Shown here in pieces: positions 35,336-43,427 of a stretch of 64,000 nt of DNA. Below the pieces are notes generated by a model that did not search any database, was not told where the DNA came from, and saw only the letters and a list, made by a program, of their open reading frames with translations. Positions within the stretch are counted from its first letter, which is position 1. Every line of letters begins with the position of its first letter. Where the stretch lies: NCBI RefSeq assembly GCF_001514145.1, contig NZ_KQ948666.1:140015-204014 (forward strand). The letters are read 5' to 3'. Source of the stretch: Streptomyces canus (GTDB taxonomy: Bacteria > Actinomycetota > Actinomycetes > Streptomycetales > Streptomycetaceae). Made by a program: the position numbers and the translations under genes.

Positions 35336-36346
35336 ATGACTGACACCGCTGCCACCGAGATTCTCGCCGACGTCCACCGGGGCGTCGGCCGCATCCTGCT
35401 GAACCGGCCCAAGGCGCTCAACGCCCTGACCACGGACATGGTCGCCGCCATCGACCGTGAGCTCGCCGAGTGGGCGGACACACCACTGTCCGCCGTGGTG
35501 CTCGCGAGCACCAGCCCGAAGGCGTTCTGCGCCGGTGGAGACATCCGCACGATTCGCGAACACAGCCTCGCCGGGGACGCCGAGGCCAGTGAGCGGTTCT
35601 TCGCCTCCGAGTACCGGCTCAACGCCCGCATCGCCGAATACCCCGTGCCGGTCGTGTCGCTCATCGACGGAGTCTGCATGGGCGGCGGCCTCGGTCTGTC
35701 CGTCCACGGCGCCTTCCGCGTCGTCACCGAGCGCGCGGTGCTGGCGATGCCCGAGACCGGGATCGGGTTCTTCCCGGACGTCGGGGCCAGCTACTTTCTG
35801 CCGCGGCTGCCCGGCGCGATCGGCATGTACCTCGGACTGACGGGGCACCGGCTCGACGCGGCCGACACCCTGTACACGGGGCTGGCCACGCACTTCGTGC
35901 CCGCGGACCGGCTCGACGCGGTCGGCGACGCGCTGGCCGACAACCCCGGCGACGCGGTGGACGTGGTCCTGAACCGTCTCGGCGGCCGTTCCCCGGTGGC
36001 GGAGAGCAGGCTGGCGAAGGTACGCGGGGAGGTGGACTGGGCGTTCGGCGCGGCGACCCTCGGCGAGATCGAGAAACGCCTGCGTCATCTCGACACCCCC
36101 TGGGCGGCGGGCGCACGGGTCGCCTTGGAGTCCGCCTCGCCGGAGAGCCTGGAGATCACTCACGCCCTGCTGTCCCAGGGCCGGCAGCGCACGTTGCGCC
36201 AGTGCCTCGCCGCTGAACTCGCCCTCGCGCGTACGACCATCCGCACGCCGGACTTCCTGGAGGGCGTCCGGGCGGCCCTGGTCGACAAGGATCGCGCTCC
36301 CGACTGGCAGCGTGTGGCACTCGGTGAGCGGACATTGCCGACCTGA
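35336..36346 (+). CDS. 3-hydroxyisobutyryl-CoA hydrolase-like protein
   Basis: A 336-residue crotonase-fold thioesterase. It is longer than a hydratase and has the diagnostic KAFCAGGDIRTIREH near residue 60, CMGGGLGLSVHGAFRVVTE near 113 and MPETGIGFFPDVGASYFL near 138, all matching the HIBCH subgroup of valine catabolism. The C-terminal region beyond residue 250 (ALLSQGRQRTLRQCLAAELALA) also belongs to that subgroup. A 14-codon frame with a good ribosome-binding site (35288) precedes it and may be a leader or remnant. It probably forms an operon with the Fe-ADH. Confidence 0.85.
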   Translation: MTDTAATEILADVHRGVGRILLNRPKALNALTTDMVAAIDRELAEWADTPLSAVVLASTSPKAFCAGGDIRTIREHSLAGDAEASERFFASEYRLNARIAEYPVPVVSLIDGVCMGGGLGLSVHGAFRVVTERAVLAMPETGIGFFPDVGASYFLPRLPGAIGMYLGLTGHRLDAADTLYTGLATHFVPADRLDAVGDALADNPGDAVDVVLNRLGGRSPVAESRLAKVRGEVDWAFGAATLGEIEKRLRHLDTPWAAGARVALESASPESLEITHALLSQGRQRTLRQCLAAELALARTTIRTPDFLEGVRAALVDKDRAPDWQRVALGERTLPT

Positions 36347-36418
36347 TCATGCTCGCGGTGAGGAGGGCATGGCCTGCCTCGCGCCGGGCCGGCCGCGCGG
36401 GAAGGGCGGGTCGCGGTG

Positions 36419-36453
36419 ACCGTGCCGGACTCAGGGTCCGGGGCCGGCACGGT
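36419..36453. terminator. bidirectional stem-loop between convergent genes
   Basis: Arms ACCGTGCCGG (36419-36428) and CCGGCACGGT (36444-36453) form a perfect 10-bp stem with a 15-nt loop. It ends 2 nt before the stop of the minus-strand oxidoreductase and lies 73 nt after the plus-strand hydrolase stop, so it can serve both. Confidence 0.65.
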
Positions 36454-36454
36454 G

Positions 36455-37468
36455 TCAGTCGTTGTCGGGCACCATCGACACCACGACCTTGCCCGCCTTG
36501 GTGCGGCCCTGCTCGATGTACGCCATCGCCTCGAGCGTCCGGTCGAACGGGAAGGTGCTGTCGATGACCGGGTGGAGCTTCCCGCTGTCGTAGAGGGCGC
36601 CGAGCTTGCGCAGCTGGGAGCCGTCGGCCTGCATGAAGAAGAACTGGTAGCGCACGCCCAGCGCCTTCGCCTGCTTGCGGACCTTGCGGCTGAGCATGCT
36701 CATCACCAGGCCGAGGAAGGAGGGGGCGCCCAGCTGCTTGGCGAAGCCGGGGTCCGGCGGGCCGACGACACTGATGGCCAGACCGCCGGGCTTCAGCACG
36801 GTCAGCGACTTCTCGAGGTTCGCTCCGCCTACGGAGTCCAGCACCAGGTCGTAGCCGGACAGCATCTTCGAGAAGTCTTCCTTGGTGTAGTCGACGACGA
36901 TGTCGGCCCCGAGGCTGCTGACCAGCTTCTCCGTGGCAGTGCTCACGGTCGTGGCGACCGTGGCGCCGAGGTACTTGGCGAGCTGGATGGCCGTCGAGCC
37001 GAGGCCACCGGCACCTGCGTGGATGAGCACCTTCTGCCCCGGCTGCACGCGGGCCCGGTCGACGAGGATCTGCCAGGCGGCCAGGGCCACCAGCGGCACG
37101 GCGGCTGCCTCCTGAAGAGTGAGGGAGTCCGGCTTGGGGGCGACATCGTCCATGTCGATCGCGATGAACTCCGCGAAGCCGCCGATCCGCAGGTCGCGCG
37201 GACGGGCGTAGACCTCGTCGCCGACTTCGAGGCCGTGTACGGCGGAGCCGACCCGCGTCACGACGCCGGCCACGTCGTGGCCGAGCACGAACGGGGGCTT
37301 GTACTTCAGGAGCTGCTTGAACTCCCCGTTGCGGACCATCTTGTCCAGCGGATTGATACTGGCGGCGCTCACTCTGACCAGGACGTCGCGGTGTCCGACC
37401 GTGGGCTCGGGCACGTCTGCGGCGCGCACGCCGTCCTTGCCGTACTTCTCGACGACGAATGCCTTCAC
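36455..37468 (-). CDS. NADP-dependent quinone-oxidoreductase-like enzyme (MDR family)
   Basis: A 337-residue protein. I choose the GTG at 37468 (AGAAGGG upstream), where VKAFVVEKYGKDGVRAADVPEP aligns with the paralogue start. It has the GroES-like domain and the HAGAGGLGSTAIQLAKYLG cofactor loop near residue 148, without structural-zinc cysteines. It is closely similar to the enzyme at 27541 throughout. It is divergent from a deleted HxlR gene, and the palindrome at 37583 lies 115 nt upstream with an AATACT box on its strand. Loss of the HxlR gene may have left it deregulated. Confidence 0.87.
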   Translation of the reverse strand: MKAFVVEKYGKDGVRAADVPEPTVGHRDVLVRVSAASINPLDKMVRNGEFKQLLKYKPPFVLGHDVAGVVTRVGSAVHGLEVGDEVYARPRDLRIGGFAEFIAIDMDDVAPKPDSLTLQEAAAVPLVALAAWQILVDRARVQPGQKVLIHAGAGGLGSTAIQLAKYLGATVATTVSTATEKLVSSLGADIVVDYTKEDFSKMLSGYDLVLDSVGGANLEKSLTVLKPGGLAISVVGPPDPGFAKQLGAPSFLGLVMSMLSRKVRKQAKALGVRYQFFFMQADGSQLRKLGALYDSGKLHPVIDSTFPFDRTLEAMAYIEQGRTKAGKVVVSMVPDND

Positions 37469-37582
37469 GCCGGCCGCCCTTCTGTGGGGTTTTTCAGTGC
37501 TCGATGCGATTCTTCGCGCAAGTCGCCCTGCGCGCCTGTTCCACGTGCGGTCGGGTTGGGGTGACGGCCACGACGCTACTTC

Positions 37583-37606
37583 CTGAGTATTGAAAAGTGA
37601 ACTCAG
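37583..37606. promoter_or_regulatory. CTGAGT-N12-ACTCAG palindrome, copy 2
   Basis: Arms CTGAGT (37583-37588) and ACTCAG (37601-37606), inner sequence ATTGAAAAGTGA. Similarity to copy 1 extends upstream through GACGCTACT. It ends exactly 18 nt before the ATG of the HxlR remnant and lies upstream of the divergent oxidoreductase. In copy 3 the same 18-nt spacing precedes an intact HxlR start. Confidence 0.7.
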
Positions 37607-37624
37607 GGGGTCGGGGACACGGCC

Positions 37625-37791
37625 ATGGATGCGTTGAGGGCATGGGTCTGGTGCCGGCCGTGAGGGGGCTGCTGCAGTGCGGTGCGCACGTCGATGTTCG
37701 GATCCGCCGCGAACAGGGCCATCCGGTGCAGGCGAAGGGCATCGAGAGCGTCCCCGGCCGGCCCTTCCGGGTGGGGCGCCGCGTGGGCTGA
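37625..37791 (+). pseudogene. HxlR regulator remnant with two internal deletions
   Basis: Compared with the intact HxlR gene at 60899, the remnant keeps the start (ATGGATGCGT), then jumps to the segment corresponding to MDLVPAVMGLLQ (here GLVPAVRGLLQ). It then jumps again, from the Gln-Trp of that helix to CGAHVDVRIR and the tail GHPVQAKGIESVPG. The first deletion removes about 290 bp, including the helix-turn-helix, and the second about 70 bp between short GTG repeats. A stop codon also breaks the first segment. It cannot encode a DNA-binding protein. Confidence 0.85.
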
Positions 37792-37981
37792 GGACTCCGC
37801 CGCAGCGGGGTGTGGGATATGGGTGCGGCGGTGCGGGGTGCCAGTGGTGGCGGTTACGGGCAGGGGAGCGGGCCGGAAGGCGCCGGGCGCAGCATGTGCG
37901 GGATGGCGCTTCCGTTGCCCAACGGCCGCTCAATCGCGTGGTGTCGGCCCCGGACGCTCAGCCCACGTCCAGGGTTCCGGG

Positions 37982-38551
37982 TCACGGACCGTCTGGTCCG
38001 GTAAGGGCTTCGTGGGTGGACTCCAGGACCTTCTCCGACAGTTCCGTGCCCGCCGTGGCCCGGGCGAGCAGGATCGCGCCGACCAGCGTGGCCACCATGG
38101 GAAGGCCGTCGTCGGCGTCGGTGGACAGCCAGGCGGCGAACTTCTCGACACCGGCCGCGTATGTTTCGCGCACCTCTTCGGCTGTGGGCTCGCGAGCCAT
38201 GTCCCCGGCGAATCCTGCGGTGGGGCAGCCGGTGCCGGGCTGGTCGCGGTGCTCGGCCGACAGGTAGAAGTCTATGAGGGCGCCGCGGGCGGTGTCGTGG
38301 TCGCCCTGGGCTGTGTCGAACGACTCCAGGAGCAGGTCGAGGTCCCTGAACGCGGCTTGGGCGGCCTCGGCGATCAGGGCCTCCTTGGAGGGGAACTGCT
38401 TGTAGAAGCCGCCCGTGGTCAGCCCGATGGACTTCATCAGGTCGGCGACGCTGATGCCGTTCACGCCGCGCTCCCGGAAGAGCTGGGAGGCCGCGGCGAC
38501 CGCGCGCCTGCGGTTCTCGAGCGCTTGTGCTTGCGAAACGCGACTCATCAC
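37982..38551 (-). CDS. TetR/AcrR family regulator
   Basis: A 189-residue regulator. The helix-turn-helix spans residues 12-60 (AVAAASQLFRERGVNGISVADLMKSIGLTTGGFYKQFPSKEAL). The GGFYKQF and GCPTAGF motifs place it in the subgroup that often senses electrophiles or quinones. The next ATG is one codon downstream. It is divergent from the SDR at 38806, and two related palindromes (38564 and 38720) flank the shared promoter region, so it probably controls both genes. Confidence 0.88.
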   Translation of the reverse strand: MMSRVSQAQALENRRRAVAAASQLFRERGVNGISVADLMKSIGLTTGGFYKQFPSKEALIAEAAQAAFRDLDLLLESFDTAQGDHDTARGALIDFYLSAEHRDQPGTGCPTAGFAGDMAREPTAEEVRETYAAGVEKFAAWLSTDADDGLPMVATLVGAILLARATAGTELSEKVLESTHEALTGPDGP

Positions 38552-38563
38552 TCACCTGCCACG

Positions 38564-38584
38564 TTAGATACCAAAGTACATCTA
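38564..38584. promoter_or_regulatory. TetR operator candidate next to the TetR start
   Basis: Imperfect dyad with arms TTAGATACC and GTACATCTA around AAA, 13 nt upstream of the TetR start. It shares TTAGATACC with the site at 38720, supporting one regulator for both. Confidence 0.6.
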
Positions 38585-38719
38585 TCGTATGCGACGTGCC
38601 GGGCGGTCGCCCGCAGCGCCGAGCCGTGCGGACAGGGCGGCGGGCAGATCTCCGAACGGGAGTCGTCGGCCGCACTCCTGCGCTCACCTTGATCAGCGCG
38701 CGGATGTTGACTCGATCTG

Positions 38720-38743
38720 TTTAGATACCTATCGTAATCTAAA
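38720..38743. promoter_or_regulatory. TetR operator candidate in front of the SDR gene
   Basis: Dyad with perfect 7-bp arms TTTAGAT (38720-38726) and ATCTAAA (38737-38743), about 62 nt upstream of the SDR start. Its TTAGATACC half is identical to the half-site at 38564. Confidence 0.65.
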
Positions 38744-38805
38744 GTGAGATCGGGGCCGAAGTTCCGGTCCTGCACATCCCCCCGCCCAGAAATGAGATCC
38801 CACCC

Positions 38806-39597
38806 ATGACCACGCAGAACAAGACCGCTGTCGTCACCGGCGCGTCCGTCGGCCTGGGCGCCGCCTACGCGCAGCGGCTTGCCGACCGGGGTTACGACCT
38901 GATCCTGGTGGCCCGCAACGCTGCGCGGCTGGAGACGCTGGCGTCGGACATCCGCAGCCGCACGGGCCGTGCGGTGGACGTCGTCGCCGCCGACCTCACT
39001 GATGCGGCGCAGATCGCCGTGGTCGAGGAGCGTCTGCGCACCGACGAGAGCATCGAGGTCCTGATCAACAATGCCGGCGGTGCGCTGCTCACGCCGCTGG
39101 CAGGCTCCGACGCGGCGGCCTACGAGGCGCTGATCAACCTCAATGTGACGGCGCTGACCAGGCTGACCATCGCGGTCCTGCCGGGGCTGACGGCCCGAGG
39201 GCACGGCACCGTCGTGAACATCTCCTCCGCCATGGCTCTCAACATCCTGCCCGTCAGCGCCGTCTACAGCGGCACCAAGAGCTACGTGCTGACGTTCACC
39301 CAGGCCCTGCAGCAGGAACTCGCCGAGAGCCCCGTCACGGTGCAGGCCGTGCTGCCGGGCGCCGTCCGCACGGATCTCTGGGACGGCTCCGGCGTCGACC
39401 TCGCGACGTTCCCCGACGAGATCGTCATGAACGTCGACGAAGCCGTCGACGCGGCGCTCGCCGGCCTCGACGCCGGAGAGCCCGTCACGATTCTGTCCCT
39501 GCCGGACATCAGCGACTGGGAGTCGTTCGAGAAGGCGCGTCAGGCGCTCGTCCCGAACCTGTCCCGGAAGGTCCCCGCCGATCGTTACCGCGGCTGA
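38806..39597 (+). CDS. SDR family oxidoreductase
   Basis: A 263-residue SDR. The cofactor loop is TGASVGLG (about residues 12-19) with Arg in LVARNAARLE suggesting NADP. NNAGG is near residue 89, the Ser is in NISSAMAL and YSGTKSY is near 155. The C-terminal LPDISDWESFEKARQAL region resembles the YqjQ/DltE-like SDR group. It is divergent from a TetR gene and followed after 233 nt by an old yellow enzyme gene on the same strand, a common partnership in electrophile detoxification. Confidence 0.87.
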   Translation: MTTQNKTAVVTGASVGLGAAYAQRLADRGYDLILVARNAARLETLASDIRSRTGRAVDVVAADLTDAAQIAVVEERLRTDESIEVLINNAGGALLTPLAGSDAAAYEALINLNVTALTRLTIAVLPGLTARGHGTVVNISSAMALNILPVSAVYSGTKSYVLTFTQALQQELAESPVTVQAVLPGAVRTDLWDGSGVDLATFPDEIVMNVDEAVDAALAGLDAGEPVTILSLPDISDWESFEKARQALVPNLSRKVPADRYRG

Positions 39598-39830
39598 CAG
39601 CGACTGCGGCTGACGGGCCGCTCCGGCACCGGCGCCCATGCGTCATGGCGACGGTCAGGTGCGCAAGGCCCGTCCGCACCGTCGATGACCGGCCACCCCT
39701 CCATGCGGTCCGCCTTCCCCATGCAAGGCCGGCGGCCCATCCGGCCGGTCACCGCGTACGCGGAATTTCCCGCGGGGCAGGCAGCCCGCCACCCCGCAGC
39801 TCACTCTCACCCTCACTTGAGGAAACATTC

Positions 39831-40895
39831 ATGTCGAACGCCCTGTGGAACCCGATCGTCGCCGGGGAGATCTCCCTGCCGCACCGGCTGGCGATGGCCC
39901 CCCTGACGCGCAACCGGTCCACCCCGGAGGGCATACCCACCGAGCTGAACGCCGAGTACTACGCCCAGCGCGCCTCGCACGCCCTCATCATCACCGAAGG
40001 CACCCAGCCCAGCGCCGACGGCCAGGGCTACCCGGTAACTCCCGGTATTTACACGGAGGAGCACATCACCGGCTGGCGCAAGGTCACCGACGCCGTGCAC
40101 AAGGCCGACGGACGCATCGTCATCCAGCTCATGCACGCCGGACGGATCTCCCACCCCGACAACACCCCCCACCACCGACAGCCGGTCGCCCCCTCCCCGG
40201 TCCGGCCGACAGGTGAGATGTTCACCGCGTCCGGCCTCCAGGAGATGCCGGTACCGCGCGAACTGTCCACCGAGGAGGTCGCCGCCACGGTCGACGACTT
40301 CCGCCGCGCCGCGGCGGCCGCCATCGCGGCCGGCGCCGACGGCGTCGAGATCCATGGTGCCAACGGCTACCTCCTGCACCAGTTCTTCGCCACCAACACC
40401 AACCAGCGCACCGACCGCTACGGCGGCTCCGTCGAGAACCGCATCCGTTTCGCCGTCGAGGTGGCCACCGCCGTGGCCGACGAGATCGGCGCCGGCCGTA
40501 CCGGCATCCGGATCTCTCCCGGGAACCCGTTCAACGACATCGCCGAGAGCGACACCCACGAGCTGTACCCCGCCCTAGTGCGCGCCCTCGCCCCTCTCGA
40601 CCTCGCCTACCTGCACATCGGAAACCACGGCGGCGACGACGAACTCCTGCACACCCTGCGCAAACTGTGGCCGAACACCCTGGTCCTCAACCGGGCCGGC
40701 ACCGACATCACCACCCGCGCGAAGGACGTCGAAGACGGCGTCGCCGACGTCGTCACCGTCGGCACCATGGCGCTGGCCAACCCTGACCTGGTCGAGCGCA
40801 TACGCTCCGGCGCGCCGCTGAACACCCCCGACCCCGCCACCTTCTACGGCGGCGACTCAACCGGCTACACCGACTACCCCACCCACACTGCCTGA
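39831..40895 (+). CDS. old yellow enzyme family ene-reductase (NemA-like)
   Basis: A 354-residue FMN-dependent TIM-barrel enzyme starting at the ATG at 39831 (TGAGGAAAC upstream). Typical marks are MAPLTRNRS near residue 24, QLMHAGRISHP near 100, the active-site HGANGYLLHQFF near 180 and the NRIRFAVEV motif near 204. Members reduce the C=C bond of enones, maleimides or nitroesters with NAD(P)H. With the upstream SDR and TetR genes it forms a plausible reactive-carbonyl detoxification group. A strong stem-loop follows. Confidence 0.92.
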   Translation: MSNALWNPIVAGEISLPHRLAMAPLTRNRSTPEGIPTELNAEYYAQRASHALIITEGTQPSADGQGYPVTPGIYTEEHITGWRKVTDAVHKADGRIVIQLMHAGRISHPDNTPHHRQPVAPSPVRPTGEMFTASGLQEMPVPRELSTEEVAATVDDFRRAAAAAIAAGADGVEIHGANGYLLHQFFATNTNQRTDRYGGSVENRIRFAVEVATAVADEIGAGRTGIRISPGNPFNDIAESDTHELYPALVRALAPLDLAYLHIGNHGGDDELLHTLRKLWPNTLVLNRAGTDITTRAKDVEDGVADVVTVGTMALANPDLVERIRSGAPLNTPDPATFYGGDSTGYTDYPTHTA

Positions 40896-40901
40896 CAATC
40901 C

Positions 40902-40937
40902 CCGGAGATACCGGTCCTGGCGGGCCGGTATCTCCGG
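40902..40937. terminator. strong stem-loop after the ene-reductase gene
   Basis: Thirteen-bp perfect arms CCGGAGATACCGG (40902-40914) and CCGGTATCTCCGG (40925-40937) with a 10-nt loop. It starts 7 nt after the stop. It ends 21 nt before the next GTG start, so it could also act as an attenuator for the hydrolase gene. Confidence 0.7.
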
Positions 40938-40958
40938 ATGGCCCCATGGAGGTGCCAC

Positions 40959-41876
40959 GTGTCTGAGCACGCTGCAGTTGAACTGAGCCCGGAAGCGATC
41001 GAATTCGCGGACTTCTTCGCCGCGATGGTGATTCCCGAGTCCGAACTGGACGCGACACGCACCCGGGTGGAGAGCTCCCATCTCATGGCACGGGAGCCGG
41101 AAGGTGTCACCTATCGGGAGGTGGACGCGGGTGGCGTGCTGGGTATCTGGTGCGAACCGATCGGCGGCAACACGGACTTCGTCCTCCTGCACAGTCACGC
41201 CGGGGGTTCCGTCTTTTCGTCGGCGGTCGTCGACCGGAAGCTCGCAGGGCATATCGCCAAGGCCGCGGGGGCCCCCGTACTGGTCCTGGACTTCAGGCGG
41301 GCGCCGGAGCACAAGTACCCGGCTCAGGTGGACGACGCGGAGGCGGCGTTCAACTGGCTGATCTCCGAAGGGTATGAGCCCGGGAACATCATCACGATCG
41401 GCCACTCGGTCGGCGGGTTCATCGCCGTCGCCCTGGCGCTGCGCCTCCGCGACAAGAAGCTGCCGCTGCCCGGCGCCATCGTGTCGATCTCCCCCTGGTG
41501 TGACCTCGAGATCGCCAACGAGACCATGGAGACCAACGCCGAGACGGACAAGATCCTCAGCAAGGGACTGCTGGAGTTCTTCCGGGACGCCTGGATCGGC
41601 GGCACGGGCATCGACGTCACGGACACCCGGATCAATCTGAACCGCGCGGACCTGAGCGGTCTGCCCCCGACCCTCGTCTCCTGGGGAACCTACGAGGTCC
41701 TGGCCGGCGAGGACGAGCAGTTCGCCGCCCGCGTCAAGGACGCCGGAATCGACACGACGACCGTTGTCGTCCCCGGAGGCCAGCACTCCTACGTCTACGG
41801 CGCCGGCCGCGTTCCGGAGGCCGACGCCGCCATCGCTCAGATCGGCGCGTGGGTCCGGGAGAAGACGAAGATCTGA
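40959..41876 (+). CDS. alpha/beta hydrolase of the hormone-sensitive-lipase family
   Basis: A 305-residue esterase starting at the GTG at 40959 (GGAGGTG upstream). The oxyanion motif is HSHAGGSVFSS near residue 75, the nucleophile elbow is IGHSVGGFIAVALAL near 147 and the catalytic His is in GGQHSYVYGAGRVPEAD near 275. It is a clear paralogue of the enzyme at 25737, sharing EPEGVTYREVDAGGV and the GRVPE tail. It follows the ene-reductase on the same strand. Short-chain esters or lactones are likely substrates. Confidence 0.86.
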   Translation: MSEHAAVELSPEAIEFADFFAAMVIPESELDATRTRVESSHLMAREPEGVTYREVDAGGVLGIWCEPIGGNTDFVLLHSHAGGSVFSSAVVDRKLAGHIAKAAGAPVLVLDFRRAPEHKYPAQVDDAEAAFNWLISEGYEPGNIITIGHSVGGFIAVALALRLRDKKLPLPGAIVSISPWCDLEIANETMETNAETDKILSKGLLEFFRDAWIGGTGIDVTDTRINLNRADLSGLPPTLVSWGTYEVLAGEDEQFAARVKDAGIDTTTVVVPGGQHSYVYGAGRVPEADAAIAQIGAWVREKTKI

Positions 41877-42181
41877 CCGAACGGTACGGGCGCGGGGCGC
41901 GGCAGCCGCCAGATCCGCGCGCCCGCCGGACCGGGAAGGTCGACGGACGCCGACATGGCCTGCGCCGGCGCGCGGGCCCGCGACGCAAGCGACCGCGTCG
42001 AGCGAGGCACTCTCCGACGAGCGCAATACCCCGGACCCCCGAGGCGGTGGACAGCCCGGAGGGGATCACGTTCGGTCCCGCACAGTCGAAGCGATCTGCG
42101 AGTGGCGAAGTGCATGGCACTCGGCTGATGTCTGACCGCTGTCCGGCCTGCCACCGCGACCGCGGCCGCGAGGTCGATGGC
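41877..42181. other. 305-bp gap between convergent genes
   Basis: Lies between the end of the HSL-type hydrolase gene and the end of the convergent HxlR gene. I see GC-rich imperfect dyads around 41890-41930 that may terminate transcription, and no convincing coding sequence. Confidence 0.4.
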
Positions 42182-42649
42182 TCAGGACCGGAGGCGGGCG
42201 CCGCTTCCCAGCCGGGCGGTGACGTCGCGGGGAGTGAGGGAGGAGTGGTCCGCGGAGCACTCGACGACGACGCGGACCGGGGCGTCGCAGTCGGTGTGGC
42301 GGACGTCCAGGACAGGCCCCTCGGGGCCGAGCGCGTATGCCTCGCCCCACTGGGTCAGTGCCATCAGAACGGGCCACAGGTCCCAGCCCTTGCGGGTCAG
42401 GCGGTATTCGTTGCGGGGGCGGCTGCCGGGTTCCCGGTAGGGGACGGTCTTCAGGATGCCGGCCGAGGTCAGCTTGCGGAGGCGGTCGCTGAGCACGGCT
42501 TCCGAGAGGCCGATGTGGCGGTGGAAGTCGTCGAAGCGGCGGACGCCGTTGACGGCGTCACGCAGGATCAGCAGTGTCCATTTCTCCCCGATCACGTCGA
42601 GCGTGCGCTGGACGGGGCAGTTCTCCGTGCTCGCCTCAAGCCACTCCAT
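42182..42649 (-). CDS. HxlR family transcriptional regulator
   Basis: A 155-residue winged-helix regulator. The HxlR core is complete: CPVQRTLDVIGEKWTLLILRDA near residue 11, RRFDDFHRHIGLSEAVLSDRLRKL (recognition helix) near 37 and the wing YREPGSRPRNEYRLTRKG near 72. The leading Cys of the family is at residue 11. It is divergent from the PaaI-type thioesterase gene at 42754 across 104 nt, and the dyad at 42667 lies just 18 nt from its start. It is the best candidate to control both thioesterase units. Confidence 0.88.
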   Translation of the reverse strand: MEWLEASTENCPVQRTLDVIGEKWTLLILRDAVNGVRRFDDFHRHIGLSEAVLSDRLRKLTSAGILKTVPYREPGSRPRNEYRLTRKGWDLWPVLMALTQWGEAYALGPEGPVLDVRHTDCDAPVRVVVECSADHSSLTPRDVTARLGSGARLRS

Positions 42650-42666
42650 CCCGCCATCGTAGGGGA

Positions 42667-42709
42667 CCTGGCTTCTCCATTGACAGTCAGGCGAACAAAA
42701 GCCTAGCTT
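42667..42709 (+). promoter_or_regulatory. thioesterase promoter with CCTGACT-N11-AGTCAGG-type operator, copy 1
   Basis: Arms CCTGGCT (42667-42673) and AGTCAGG (42685-42691), one mismatch, 11-nt spacer. The right part overlaps a TTGACA -35 (42680-42685), and TAGCTT at 42704 is a possible -10 after an 18-nt spacer. The same arrangement recurs at 44061 before the second thioesterase gene. Confidence 0.6.
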
Positions 42710-42753
42710 CGCTTGGGAAAGTCAGCTGACCGCAGAGGGAAGGGCGCTGGACC

Positions 42754-43254
42754 GTGGGGCGAACGCGTACGTATCAATGGGACGATCCCGCGATCTCGGC
42801 GGAGGCCGCCGGGCGCATGGCCGGGATCGACTTCCTGCGCGAGGTGCAGGCGGGCCGGCTTCCGCCGGCGCCGATCGGTCGCACCGTCGACTTCGCCCTG
42901 GACGAGGTGGAGCCCGGCAGGGCGGTCTTCTCGCTGACGCCGGGGGAGGAGCACTACAACCCCATCGGCAGCATGCACGGCGGTGTCTTCGCCACGCTGC
43001 TGGACTCGGCGGCGGGCTGCGCCGTGCAGACACTCCTTCCGCAGGGGATGGCGTACACCTCGCTCGACCTGACGGTGAAGTTCCTGCGGCGGGTCACCGT
43101 GGACACCGGCCCGGTGCGCGCCGTCGGAACGGTCGTCAACAAGGGCCGCCAAACCGCCCTCGCCCAGGCCCAGTTGGTCGACGGGGCGGATCGTCTGCTC
43201 GCCCACGCCACCAGCAGCTGCATGATCTTCCCGGTACCCGCCCCTCGGGTGTGA
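42754..43254 (+). CDS. PaaI-type hotdog-fold thioesterase, copy 1
   Basis: A 166-residue hotdog protein with a GTG start (MGRTRTYQWDDPAIS). The active region is EEHYNPIGSMHGGVFATLLDSAAG near residue 68, where the Asn/His-Gly-Gly and Asp on the hotdog helix match PaaI/YbaW-type acyl-CoA thioesterases. The AYTSLDLTVKFLRRVT strand follows. It releases CoA from acyl- or aryl-CoA thioesters. A paralogue with the same length and leader sequence lies at 44137. The product of the divergent HxlR gene is its likely regulator. Confidence 0.88.
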   Translation: MGRTRTYQWDDPAISAEAAGRMAGIDFLREVQAGRLPPAPIGRTVDFALDEVEPGRAVFSLTPGEEHYNPIGSMHGGVFATLLDSAAGCAVQTLLPQGMAYTSLDLTVKFLRRVTVDTGPVRAVGTVVNKGRQTALAQAQLVDGADRLLAHATSSCMIFPVPAPRV

Positions 43255-43427
43255 CTCCGCAGGCAAGGCCCTCGTACGAAGATGCGCCGTCGAGCGCCCT
43301 CGGTGATGAAAGCTCCACGCTGGCCCGTCGCCCGCTGCCGACTCTTTGGATTACGTTTGCAATACCATAGACTCGCTAAGTCGGTGAAGGGCAACCGGGC
43401 CTTCCGGCCGGCGAAGGGGTGTGTGGC

